From a bacterium (lineage in GTDB: Bacteria > Krumholzibacteriota > Krumholzibacteriia > LZORAL124-64-63), in NCBI GenBank assembly GCA_016703265.1, contig JADJCK010000007.1:186001-250000 (forward strand): DNA of 64,000 bases, written 5' to 3'. The notes beneath the pieces are model-generated. The model did no database searches. It was not told the DNA's origin and saw only the letters and a program-made list of their open reading frames with translations. This document shows, one piece after another, positions 16,993 to 24,481 of the stretch. A program made the translations under genes and the position numbers. How positions within the stretch are numbered: position 1 is the first letter of the stretch; every line of letters starts with the position of its first letter.

Positions 16993-18909
16993 ATGACCAT
17001 GCTCGCTGCCTGCCGGATGCTGCTCGCCCTCGCGTTGCTGGCGGCTCCCGCTGCGACGCTGGCGGGGAACATCCCCGACGCCGTCTGCGCCGACTGCCAC
17101 GAGAACACCGGTGGGGACCCCGTCGAGGTCAGCCTCACCAGCCTCGAGGGCAGCGTCCACGAGGGACTTTCGTGCACCGACTGCCACACCGGCATCCACG
17201 CCGTGCCGCACGGCACCGAACTGGCCCGGCCCGACTGCACCATCTGCCACGATGACGTCGCGGCCCAGTACACGCAGCATGGGCGCGGTTTCGTCGGCAA
17301 GTCCGACAGCGTGCCGCGCTGCCAGGACTGCCACGGCAGCCACCACATCCTGCCGCACGGCAACCCGAAGTCGACGGTGCACCCCTCGAACCTGCCGGCC
17401 ACCTGCGGTTCGTGCCACGAGAACCAGGAGTTCCTCAGCCGGCTCAACATCCGGTTCAAGCACCCGATCGAGGTCTACCAGCAGGGCGTGCACGGCAAGG
17501 CGACCGCCGGCGGCAAGGACACCGCCGCCAGCTGCAACGATTGCCATTCGGCCGGGGGCTCCTCGCATCGCATGCTGCCTCCCGGCGACAAGGACAGCCC
17601 CATCAACTTCTTCAACATCTCGAAGACCTGCGGCCGCTGTCACAGCACCATCCAGCAGGAGTTCGAGGGCGGCATCCACGGCGAACTGGTGGCCCGCGGC
17701 GAGGTCGATGCGCCCACCTGTACACATTGCCACGGCGAGCACGGGATCCTGGCGACGTCCGATCCCCGTTCGCCCGTCAGTCCGTTCCGCGTGGCCGAGG
17801 CCACCTGCACGCCCTGCCACGAGTCGGCCAACCTCAACGACAAGTACGACCTGCCGTCGGGGCGCCTGCAATCCTACGTCGATTCGTACCACGGGTTGAA
17901 GAGTCGCGCGGGCGACAAGACGGTGGCCAACTGCGCTTCGTGCCACGGTGCGCACGCCATCCTGCCCTCGTCGGACCCGCGCTCGTCGGTGGCGGCGGCC
18001 AACCTGATCACGACCTGCGGCCACTGCCACACGGGCATGTCGCCGGAAAAGGCCGCCAAGACGCAGATCCACGCCTCCGTGGGCGGGCACCGGACCGGCG
18101 TGGCCTACGTGGTCAAGATCGTCTACCAGGTGCTGATCTTCCTGGTCATCGGCGGCATGGCCGCGTACTGCCTCCTCGACTACCTGAAGCAGGTAGCCCG
18201 CGTGCTGGCCAAGAAGCAGGTACGGCGCATGGAGGCCGACGAGGTCGTGCAGCATACCCTGCTGGCGATCAGCTTCACCGTGCTGGTGGTCACCGGGTTC
18301 TCGCTGCGCTACTACGACGCCTGGTGGGCCAAGTTGATCTTCGGACGCGAGGGCGGGGCGCAGGTCCGCGGCCTCATCCACCGCGGCGCCGCCATCGTCA
18401 TGATCGTGGGCTCCTTCTGGCACCTCGGTTACCTGCTGACGCTCAAGGGCCGCGTGTTCCTCAAGGACATCGCCCCGAACCTGGACGATGCCAAGCAGGC
18501 CCTCGGCATGGTCATGTACAACCTCGGCAAGCGCGAGACGCCGCCGGCGATGCGCCGCTTCTCCTTCGTCGAGAAGGCCGAGTACTGGGCACTCATCTGG
18601 GGCACGATCGTGATGGTCCTGACCGGCCTGTCGCTGTGGTTCGAGAAGGCCCTCGTGGCGCAGATCGGCAAGGGCTTCATGGAAGTCTTCCTGATCATCC
18701 ACTACTACGAGGCCTGGCTGGCCTTCCTGGCCATCCTGATCTGGCACATGTACGGCGTGATCTTCAACCCGCACGTGTACCCGATGAACCCGTCCTGGCT
18801 GACCGGCACCATGCCGGAGGAGATGTTCAAGCACGAGCATGCCGCGGCGGAATCGACCGGCGGCAACGTGGACAAGGCCAAGCGGCTCGGGCTCGAACGC
18901 AAGGTCTAG
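16993..18909 (+). CDS. Eleven-heme c-type cytochrome fused to a b-type membrane cytochrome domain
   Basis: ATG 16993 follows GAAAGGA and gives a signal peptide (MTMLAACRMLLALALLAAPA). The periplasmic part (about 25-370 of 638 residues) contains eleven CxxCH heme motifs, including CADCH, CTDCH, CTICH, CQDCH, CGSCH, CNDCH, CGRCH, CTHCH, CTPCH, CASCH and CGHCH. The C-terminal part (about 375-605) has four or five membrane helices with paired histidines (VQHTLLAI, LIHRGAA, FWHLGYL, IIHYYEAW, IWHMYGV), like the b-type subunit of formate dehydrogenase/hydrogenase. It probably passes electrons between the quinone pool and periplasmic acceptors. The fusion makes a self-contained quinone-to-heme-wire module. 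Partner oxidoreductase not seen nearby. Confidence 0.88.
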   Translation: MTMLAACRMLLALALLAAPAATLAGNIPDAVCADCHENTGGDPVEVSLTSLEGSVHEGLSCTDCHTGIHAVPHGTELARPDCTICHDDVAAQYTQHGRGFVGKSDSVPRCQDCHGSHHILPHGNPKSTVHPSNLPATCGSCHENQEFLSRLNIRFKHPIEVYQQGVHGKATAGGKDTAASCNDCHSAGGSSHRMLPPGDKDSPINFFNISKTCGRCHSTIQQEFEGGIHGELVARGEVDAPTCTHCHGEHGILATSDPRSPVSPFRVAEATCTPCHESANLNDKYDLPSGRLQSYVDSYHGLKSRAGDKTVANCASCHGAHAILPSSDPRSSVAAANLITTCGHCHTGMSPEKAAKTQIHASVGGHRTGVAYVVKIVYQVLIFLVIGGMAAYCLLDYLKQVARVLAKKQVRRMEADEVVQHTLLAISFTVLVVTGFSLRYYDAWWAKLIFGREGGAQVRGLIHRGAAIVMIVGSFWHLGYLLTLKGRVFLKDIAPNLDDAKQALGMVMYNLGKRETPPAMRRFSFVEKAEYWALIWGTIVMVLTGLSLWFEKALVAQIGKGFMEVFLIIHYYEAWLAFLAILIWHMYGVIFNPHVYPMNPSWLTGTMPEEMFKHEHAAAESTGGNVDKAKRLGLERKV

Positions 18910-18929
18910 GTCCTGATCCGGACAATGGG

Positions 18930-18983
18930 CCCCCAGTTCTGGGGGGAACCATCGGGACGGCCGCGCCCAAACGGGTGCGGCCG
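18930..18983 (+). terminator. Two hairpins after the cytochrome gene
   Basis: A 6-bp stem CCCCCA/TGGGGG with loop GTTC (18930-18945) is followed by an 11-bp stem between 18958-18968 and 18973-18983 with loop AAAC and one G-U pair. They start 20 bases after the cytochrome stop codon. No long T-run follows, only CTCCATTTAC, so termination is likely but not certain. Confidence 0.5.
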
Positions 18984-19108
18984 CTCCATTTACGGGAATG
19001 GCGGGCCGGTTGCGGCGCTCCGCCTACGGCCAGCGGCGACTCAAGCCCGCCGGTGTCCCGCCGATAACCCCAAGGAGCGCTGTCCGATCCCCGGTCCGGA
19101 GGCTGTCC

Positions 19109-22100
19109 ATGCCGTTCATCGAACAACTCTTTTTCGGCGGCGACCATCGCCGGGACCCGTCCGCCCGCGGCGTGCTGGGCACGTCGGCAGGGGTGGGCGC
19201 CGACGTCGCGTCCGAAGTCGAGCGGCTGTGCCGCGGATGGGGCGATCCCCCGCCGATGGGCCTGCAGCGTCCCGCACTGATGTCGTTCCCGCTGGCGGCG
19301 ATCATGCCCGCGATCCGCGGCCGCCTGTATGCGGTGATCCGGGTCGGCGCCGGCGACGAGCCGTTGTTCCATGCCGTCGTGCTCGGCGATGCGCTCTACT
19401 CGGTCTTCGACCGCAACCCGTACCTGCTGGCGCGTCACGTGACGTTCATGGACACCTGGCGTCCCGGCACCTCACCGGCCCGCATCGAGCTCGAGGCCGA
19501 CACGCACGAGTTCCCCGAGGCGATGATTCCCGGCAAGCCCGACTGCGGCTTCATCGACGAAGCGGTCGTGCAGCTGATCCTGAACGGCCGGATGATCCTC
19601 CCGCTCGAGCAGGCGACCGCCGAGAGCGATCGCGCGCTGGCACTGATGATCACGTGCCTGCCGGTGAAGCTGCGCAAGGAGATGCGATTCGCATCGCTCG
19701 CCGCCAGCGAATCCAATGCCTACACGCTCGGAGCCGTGGCGACGCCCGGCGGCGTCTATGGCGGCTGGCAGCGCTTGTTGCTGGCCACGCCGAGCAGCGG
19801 CATCACTCCGGACATAGCGGCGTACCAGGCCGCCCTCGTGCGCGACCTTGGTGCCGGCGACCTGAATGCCATCGCCCGGCTCAGCCTGCGCCACGAGTTC
19901 GGCGGTGGCCGTGAAATGGAATCGCTGGTGACTTCCGTCCACGAATCGCGGCCGTCGATGGAGGCGCGTTCAACCCTCGAAGCGCGTCCGAACATCGAGC
20001 CGCGTCGGCTCGAGACGCCGCTGTCGGCCGTCGTGGCGCCCATGGGCCAGTCCGACTTCGGTCGGGCCCCGGCTGCAGGTGAGCGGCGTGCGTCGACCGG
20101 CGGCCAGGGCGTGCGGACCTCGTCCGTGATCGGCGGCGGCCAGGGCACGATGGCTGCCATGCGTGGTGCATCCGGCGGCGAATCGCGTTCGTCGCAGGGC
20201 CTGGGGAATCCCCGACGAGCGGTGAGTCGTCGACCGGGCCTGGTGCGTTCGCTGGTGGCGGTCGTGGTGCTGTTCCTGGCGGGTGCCGTGGTGACGCTCC
20301 GCATCAACGGGCGCACGCTGGCGCAGAGCCTGGACTGGGCGGGCATTCCCGGCATGATGCCGAGTGCCGACGGCGACCCGGCCACGACGCTGCTCGAGGT
20401 GATCGACGTCGGGAGGGTGTACGAAGACCAGCGTTCGTCGCTGGCCGGGGCCGGCGGCGGCCTCGGGCCCTCAGTGGACCAGGGGCGTCGCAAGGCCCTG
20501 GCGAACCTGACCGCGAAGGGGGCCGCGCCGCTGGTGGCCCAGATCGACCTGTTCGTGAATCTCTCGGCGGACGGGATCCAGCAGGGAAGCCGACCCGACC
20601 GCGAGACCGAGAGGCTCCGCTCGCTGGCGACGCAGGGCACGGTGCTCGGCAACGAACTGAAGCGGCTCGAGCTGGCCTGGTACTCCCTCGCGTCGGGAAC
20701 GCTGTGGCGCGACCTGGCCGCGATGTCCGACGAGGCGGTTGCCGCGCGATCCGATTCGCTGACGCGCCGCGATCGCGCGGCGCTCGACGAGGCGCGCACC
20801 GGCATGGGCCTGACCTACAAGATCAAGGACCTGGCTGAAGCGCGTCGCAGCGTCAACGGCATGGCGTCGCTGGTGGAATTGTTCCAGGCCACGGCGTGGA
20901 GCCCGCGATGGGCGGCCGATCTGAAGGCGGCCGCGGACCAGGTGTCGCCCACGGCCAGCCCGCTGACGCGTGCCTACCGCAACTGCGCCTTCCAGCTGCT
21001 TCGCGTCAAGGAGGCCGAGCGTTCGCCGGCCAACCGCGGCCTGCCGTACGCCGGGGAACTGGTCGCGCAGGCCTGGCCGTCACCGGCCATCCGCGGGCTG
21101 TTGCCCGACCTGCGGCGGGCGGCCGGGGCCTTTGCCCGCGACGACGCGCCCGCCCTCGTCGCCGGCACTCTCAAGCTTTATGCGGAACTGGGTGATCCCT
21201 CGCGGGCGGCAGGGCAGGCGGCAACGGACAGCCAGTACCTGGCGCGACTCGAGGCCAACCCGGCGTTCAAGTTCGACGCTGCGGCGTACCGGCCGTTCAT
21301 CGACCGCCTGCGCTACGAGGCGACCGTCCGTCGCGATGCCGGCACCGGCAGTTCAAGCAAGGCGTCCGCCGATGCGGCGCGGTTCCGGCGGGCCGTTGCC
21401 GATGGCCGCACGACACCGCAGTGGCGTGCGCTGGCCGATTCGCTGCGGACGCCGTTCCTGGCTGAGTGGGCGCGTCGGCAGGCGGGAGCCGCCGAAGTGG
21501 CAGCCGGCGAGCAGCGCCAGGTCCGCAGCGGCCAGTTGGCCGCAACGCGGGCGGCGACGGTCGACCTGCGTCGCGCGGTGGCCGAAGGCAAGGACTGGTC
21601 TGCCGACTGGCGGCGGGTCAGTGCGCTGGCGACCCGCTTCCTCGGCGAATCGGCGGCCTCCGGTGACGGCGCCGACGGGACTGCCGAGGTCGCCGAGCTG
21701 GCTGCGGCGCTGGAGCGTGCGCTGCCGCTGCGCCTCGAGCAGGCGACGATCCGCCTTCCGCAACCAGCATTGACCCTGCCGGAAGTGGCCGTGCTGGAAC
21801 TCGCGGCGCCATCGGCCGCGGACCCCTGGCGCTCACGTGCCTTCACGGTCGGGCCGTCGGCCCCGGCCGGGACCGGCTGGGTGGGTCATGTCGACCTCGA
21901 CTGGGCGGTCCTGCTGGGCGCCCGTGACGAGCTGTCGGGGCGTGTCGTGGCGGCCGACGGACGGGTCCTGCTGCGCTTCACGGCGCCGTCGCTGGCCGAC
22001 GGCGGCGGTCCCGGCACCTTCGGGCGGCTGCGTCCGGCCGACGGCGGCTCCGTGCACCTGAAAGCCGGCGCGGGCTGGTGGTCCGCGCTGGAGGTGCCGG

Positions 22101-22120
22101 CCCCGGCCGTGAATTTCTGA
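19109..22120 (+). CDS. Large membrane-anchored protein of unknown function (planctomycete/GAP1-N-like N-domain)
   Basis: ATG 19109 has GGAGG six bases upstream. The 1003-residue product has an N-terminal cytoplasmic domain (about 1-270) with QLFFGG, RGVLGTSAGV, EVERLCRGWGDPPP, and FHAVVLGDALYSVFDRNPYLL. This pattern recalls the GTPase-associated GAP1-N-like family of uncharacterised proteins, but I am not certain. A low-complexity Ser/Arg/Glu-rich linker (about 275-370) follows, then one membrane helix (VRSLVAVVVLFLAGAVVTL, about 378-396), then roughly 600 mostly alpha-helical, Ala/Arg-rich residues ending in a beta-rich tail. It sits alone between terminators, with a small secreted protein next. 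No function can be assigned. Confidence 0.75.
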   Translation: MPFIEQLFFGGDHRRDPSARGVLGTSAGVGADVASEVERLCRGWGDPPPMGLQRPALMSFPLAAIMPAIRGRLYAVIRVGAGDEPLFHAVVLGDALYSVFDRNPYLLARHVTFMDTWRPGTSPARIELEADTHEFPEAMIPGKPDCGFIDEAVVQLILNGRMILPLEQATAESDRALALMITCLPVKLRKEMRFASLAASESNAYTLGAVATPGGVYGGWQRLLLATPSSGITPDIAAYQAALVRDLGAGDLNAIARLSLRHEFGGGREMESLVTSVHESRPSMEARSTLEARPNIEPRRLETPLSAVVAPMGQSDFGRAPAAGERRASTGGQGVRTSSVIGGGQGTMAAMRGASGGESRSSQGLGNPRRAVSRRPGLVRSLVAVVVLFLAGAVVTLRINGRTLAQSLDWAGIPGMMPSADGDPATTLLEVIDVGRVYEDQRSSLAGAGGGLGPSVDQGRRKALANLTAKGAAPLVAQIDLFVNLSADGIQQGSRPDRETERLRSLATQGTVLGNELKRLELAWYSLASGTLWRDLAAMSDEAVAARSDSLTRRDRAALDEARTGMGLTYKIKDLAEARRSVNGMASLVELFQATAWSPRWAADLKAAADQVSPTASPLTRAYRNCAFQLLRVKEAERSPANRGLPYAGELVAQAWPSPAIRGLLPDLRRAAGAFARDDAPALVAGTLKLYAELGDPSRAAGQAATDSQYLARLEANPAFKFDAAAYRPFIDRLRYEATVRRDAGTGSSSKASADAARFRRAVADGRTTPQWRALADSLRTPFLAEWARRQAGAAEVAAGEQRQVRSGQLAATRAATVDLRRAVAEGKDWSADWRRVSALATRFLGESAASGDGADGTAEVAELAAALERALPLRLEQATIRLPQPALTLPEVAVLELAAPSAADPWRSRAFTVGPSAPAGTGWVGHVDLDWAVLLGARDELSGRVVAADGRVLLRFTAPSLADGGGPGTFGRLRPADGGSVHLKAGAGWWSALEVPAPAVNF

Positions 22121-22156
22121 CGCCGGGACGCAACCCCGAACGCCCGGGTCCGTAAC

Positions 22157-22190
22157 AGGACCGGAATCCCCCCCGGGGTTCCGGTCCTTT
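22157..22190 (+). terminator. Intrinsic terminator after the 1003-residue protein gene
   Basis: Bases 22157-22170 pair with 22175-22188 (14 positions, one of them G-U) around a CCCC loop; the outer arms read AGGACCGGAA and TTCCGGTCCT. TTT follows directly. It lies 37 bases after the upstream stop and 31 bases before the next start. Confidence 0.75.
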
Positions 22191-22220
22191 CCCGTCAGGC
22201 GCCCGGCGCTGGAGGTCGAC

Positions 22221-22856
22221 ATGAAGCTGAAGCAACGCACCGAACGTCCCGCCTCGCCGGCCCTGCCGGCGCTGGCCCTGATCCTGGTCCTGCTGGCGGG
22301 AGTCGCCACGGCCGGCCCGGCCGCCGACCCGGTCCGTGAGTCCGTCCGGGATGCGCACCGCATCAAGGTCTGTGGCGGGGGCAGGGGAGAGGTCACGCTT
22401 CTTGTCAACGGGCAACAGCTCGAGGTCACGAACCGCGACGGCGACCATGTCACGACCACGGTCATCGACATGGACCAGGTCGGGCGGCTGGTGGGCGATG
22501 CGATGGGCGAAGCGATGGCCGCGCTGGAGGACCTGCAGCTTCAGGTGCGTGTCGGCCAGGACAACCGCGTCAACATCACCACGGCCGACCGCGTCATCGA
22601 GGTCGACCTCGACCAGATCATGGACCAGGTGGCGGCTGCCGTGGAGACGGGGCTCGAGGACATCGATACCGAGACCTGGGCCACGAACGATGCGCGTGAC
22701 GAGGAGCAGCTGCAGAGCGAACTGGCCGACCTGCAGGAGGAGATGCGTGCGCTGCGGGCCGAACTGCGCCGCCTCCGCGACAGTGCGCCGCCGGCGCCCG
22801 AGGCCCCGAAGGCGCCAAGGCGCCGAAATCCCCGAATGCCCCGGAAGGATCGCTGA
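22221..22856 (+). CDS. Small secreted protein with C-terminal coiled coil, unknown function
   Basis: ATG 22221 is preceded by GGAGG. The 211-residue product has a signal peptide (positively charged start, hydrophobic stretch about 14-32 ending ATAGP), a middle region of short alternating beta strands with repeated V-I-D/V-E-V-D patterns (VIDMDQVGRLVGDAM, VIEVDLDQIMDQVAAAV), and a heptad-like segment (LQSELADLQEEMRALRAELR, about 170-190), then a basic Pro/Arg tail. The two VI-D-x-DQ blocks look like an internal duplication. No family recognised. A strong terminator separates it from the upstream gene. Confidence 0.7.
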   Translation: MKLKQRTERPASPALPALALILVLLAGVATAGPAADPVRESVRDAHRIKVCGGGRGEVTLLVNGQQLEVTNRDGDHVTTTVIDMDQVGRLVGDAMGEAMAALEDLQLQVRVGQDNRVNITTADRVIEVDLDQIMDQVAAAVETGLEDIDTETWATNDARDEEQLQSELADLQEEMRALRAELRRLRDSAPPAPEAPKAPRRRNPRMPRKDR

Positions 22857-22922
22857 CGGCCTGCCGCGCGATCACCGACATCGCCGCCGACGGAACGCCG
22901 ACGCTGTGCCCGGGTTACCGGA

Positions 22923-23147
22923 TCAGCGGCGGCGTTCGATTTCCGTGAAGATCTCGGCGTGTTCGGGGAACCGGTCCTGCGCCTTCTTCGAGAAGACGAG
23001 CTCGCCGTCCACCGTCACCTCGAACACGCCGCCGCTCGAGGGGATCATCTCGGGAACCAGGCCGTAACGCGATCCAAGTGCCTCCGCCAGACCGGCGGCG
23101 CGCGGCTCGTAGTTTCAAACCCGGCAGTACTCGATCGAGACCTTCAT
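22923..23147 (-). CDS. SelW/Rdx-family selenoprotein with in-frame UGA (Sec) codon
   Basis: Reading minus-strand ATG 23147 gives a 74-residue protein starting MKVSIEYCRV, then TGA at 23117-23115, then NYEPRAAGLAEALGSRYGLV and a C-terminal half with SSGGVFEVTVDGELVFSKK and FPEHAEIF, stopping at TGA 22925-22923. This is the whole of the Rdx (SelW/SelT/SelH) thioredoxin-like family fold, and the UGA falls exactly at the redox position, giving a CxxU motif (Cys8, Sec11). AAGGAG lies seven bases upstream of the ATG. A SECIS-like hairpin follows the UGA. It lies 45 bases downstream of the alcohol dehydrogenase gene on the same strand. Standard gene calling would miss it. Likely role: thiol/selenol redox; physiological partner unknown. 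Confidence 0.88.
23084..23098 (-). promoter_or_regulatory. Bacterial SECIS-like hairpin downstream of the Sec UGA
   Basis: On the minus strand, a 5-bp stem CCGCC/GGCGG closes the loop GGUCU. The loop begins 22 bases after the UGA. The well-studied Escherichia coli fdhF SECIS has the same GGUCU loop, at about 19 bases after its UGA, where SelB binds. Same loop, nearly the same distance, and compatible with the coding sequence. Confidence 0.75.
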
Positions 23148-23192
23148 GGCGATGCTCCTTCTATCGGCGCCCCCCTGCGGGCAAGGCGCCCC

Positions 23193-24440
23193 TCAGAACT
23201 GGATCAGCGGCTTGGGCCACGCTGCCAGCGTCTTCTCGAACGACTCGAAGTTGAATTCGTCGATGTGCACGACCGATTCCTCGCCGCCGCCGAGGATCTC
23301 CTCGAAGATGCGGTCCTGGATCCGGTTGCTGCGGTCTTCCAGCAGGTTGCGCGTGATGTACCACGACTCGAAGATGCGGCGGCCGATCACGCTGTGCAGG
23401 CGCAGTCCGTTGACGATCATGCGGTCGAAGGCCTGGATGTGGAAATTGCCCTGCTTCAGGCCGAAGAGGATCACTTCACCGCCGCGACGGGTGCTCTGGA
23501 TGGCGTTGTTCACGCTGGAATTGAAGCCGGCCATCTCCATGGAGACGTCGGCGCCGATGCCGCCGCAGGCCGAGCGGACAGCCTGCACCAGGTCCTTGTC
23601 CGCGCCCCAGGGCTGCGCGCCGTTGCGGGGCGACTTGAGCGAGATGACCTCGTCGGCCCCCAGCCTGCGGGCCAGTTCGGCATTGCGCTCGTTGGGCTCG
23701 ATGCCGATGACGCGCGTGGCGCCGAGCGCCCGCGCGACCATGATCACGAACAGCCCGATCGTGCCGCAACCGAAGACAGCCACCGTGCGGCCGCGCAGGT
23801 CGGCCGTCGTGCAGGCGTGCACGGCGTTGCCGAACGGCTCCTGGATGGCCGCCACCTTGGTCCGGATCTTTCGCGTGTCCGTCGGCCACAGCACGTTGGC
23901 CGGCAACTTGATGTACTCGGCGAAGCAGCCGTCGCGGCCGATGCCGATGATCACGTCCTGGCTGCAGATGTGCGTCTGGCCGAGCCGGCACTGGTAGCAC
24001 GTGCCGCAGATGATATGGCTCTCGGCCGAGACGATGTCCTTGACGCCCAGCCCGTATCGCGCGGCCACGTTGGAGCCGACGCCCACGATCTCGCCCACCA
24101 TTTCGTGGCCGATGATCCTCACCGTGCTCTGTTCGCGCTTGAGCGAGTCGAAGATCATGCCCTTGAAGGCGACCCGGTTCCAGATGCCGCGGTCCGAGCC
24201 GCAGAACCCGGCATAGATCACCTTCACGAGGGCACATTCGGCGTCCGCAGGCCGGGCTGATTCGTCCAACCGCGGCGTGGGTTGGCGGGTGGCCTGGAAA
24301 CCCCGCGACGTGTCCCACGGCATGCTGGACTTGTCGTAGACCAGGCACTTCATCGTGTCAGCAGACTTCCTGGTGTCGGCAGACTTCCTGGTGTCGGCGG
24401 ACATCCTGGTGTCGGCAGACTTCGTGGTTTCGACGGACAA
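23193..24440 (-). CDS. Zinc-dependent alcohol dehydrogenase (threonine/sorbitol dehydrogenase-like)
   Basis: The medium-chain dehydrogenase core begins at MKCLVYDKSS. It has catalytic zinc ligands in YAGFCGSDRG and IIGHEMVGEIVGVGS, the structural-zinc cluster with spaced cysteines (CGTCYQCRLGQTHIC), and the NAD-binding strand VAVFGCGTIGLFVI. TTG 24440 is the best start because GGAGG stands seven bases upstream. This adds 29 residues that include SADTRK-type repeats encoded by an 18-bp tandem repeat; ATG 24353 would give the plain enzyme. The natural alcohol is not clear. It lies downstream of the ParA-like gene and upstream of the selenoprotein on the same strand. Confidence 0.85.
   Translation of the reverse strand: MSVETTKSADTRMSADTRKSADTRKSADTMKCLVYDKSSMPWDTSRGFQATRQPTPRLDESARPADAECALVKVIYAGFCGSDRGIWNRVAFKGMIFDSLKREQSTVRIIGHEMVGEIVGVGSNVAARYGLGVKDIVSAESHIICGTCYQCRLGQTHICSQDVIIGIGRDGCFAEYIKLPANVLWPTDTRKIRTKVAAIQEPFGNAVHACTTADLRGRTVAVFGCGTIGLFVIMVARALGATRVIGIEPNERNAELARRLGADEVISLKSPRNGAQPWGADKDLVQAVRSACGGIGADVSMEMAGFNSSVNNAIQSTRRGGEVILFGLKQGNFHIQAFDRMIVNGLRLHSVIGRRIFESWYITRNLLEDRSNRIQDRIFEEILGGGEESVVHIDEFNFESFEKTLAAWPKPLIQF
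24355..24426 (-). repeat. Four tandem 18-bp repeats at the start of the dehydrogenase gene
   Basis: Four head-to-tail 18-bp units occupy 24355-24372, 24373-24390, 24391-24408 and 24409-24426, differing at one to three positions each. They encode the six-residue repeat S-A-D-T-(R/M)-(K/M). Each minus-strand unit carries AGGAAG, AGGATG or a close variant, so they also look like repeated Shine-Dalgarno sequences ahead of ATG 24353. Slippage-prone. Confidence 0.85.
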
Positions 24441-24481
24441 GGGGCTACCTCCGCGCCCCGGGTCCGGCCGCCCGGGGGCCG

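Noticed and set aside
16758..17459. 233-residue minus-strand frame at the cytochrome gene start
   Set aside because: Antisense to CxxCH-coding sequence, no recognisable domain, starts within the AT-rich intergenic block.
24355..24426. Possible CRISPR-like repeat
   Set aside because: Units are contiguous 18-bp tandem repeats without spacers and lie in a coding frame.
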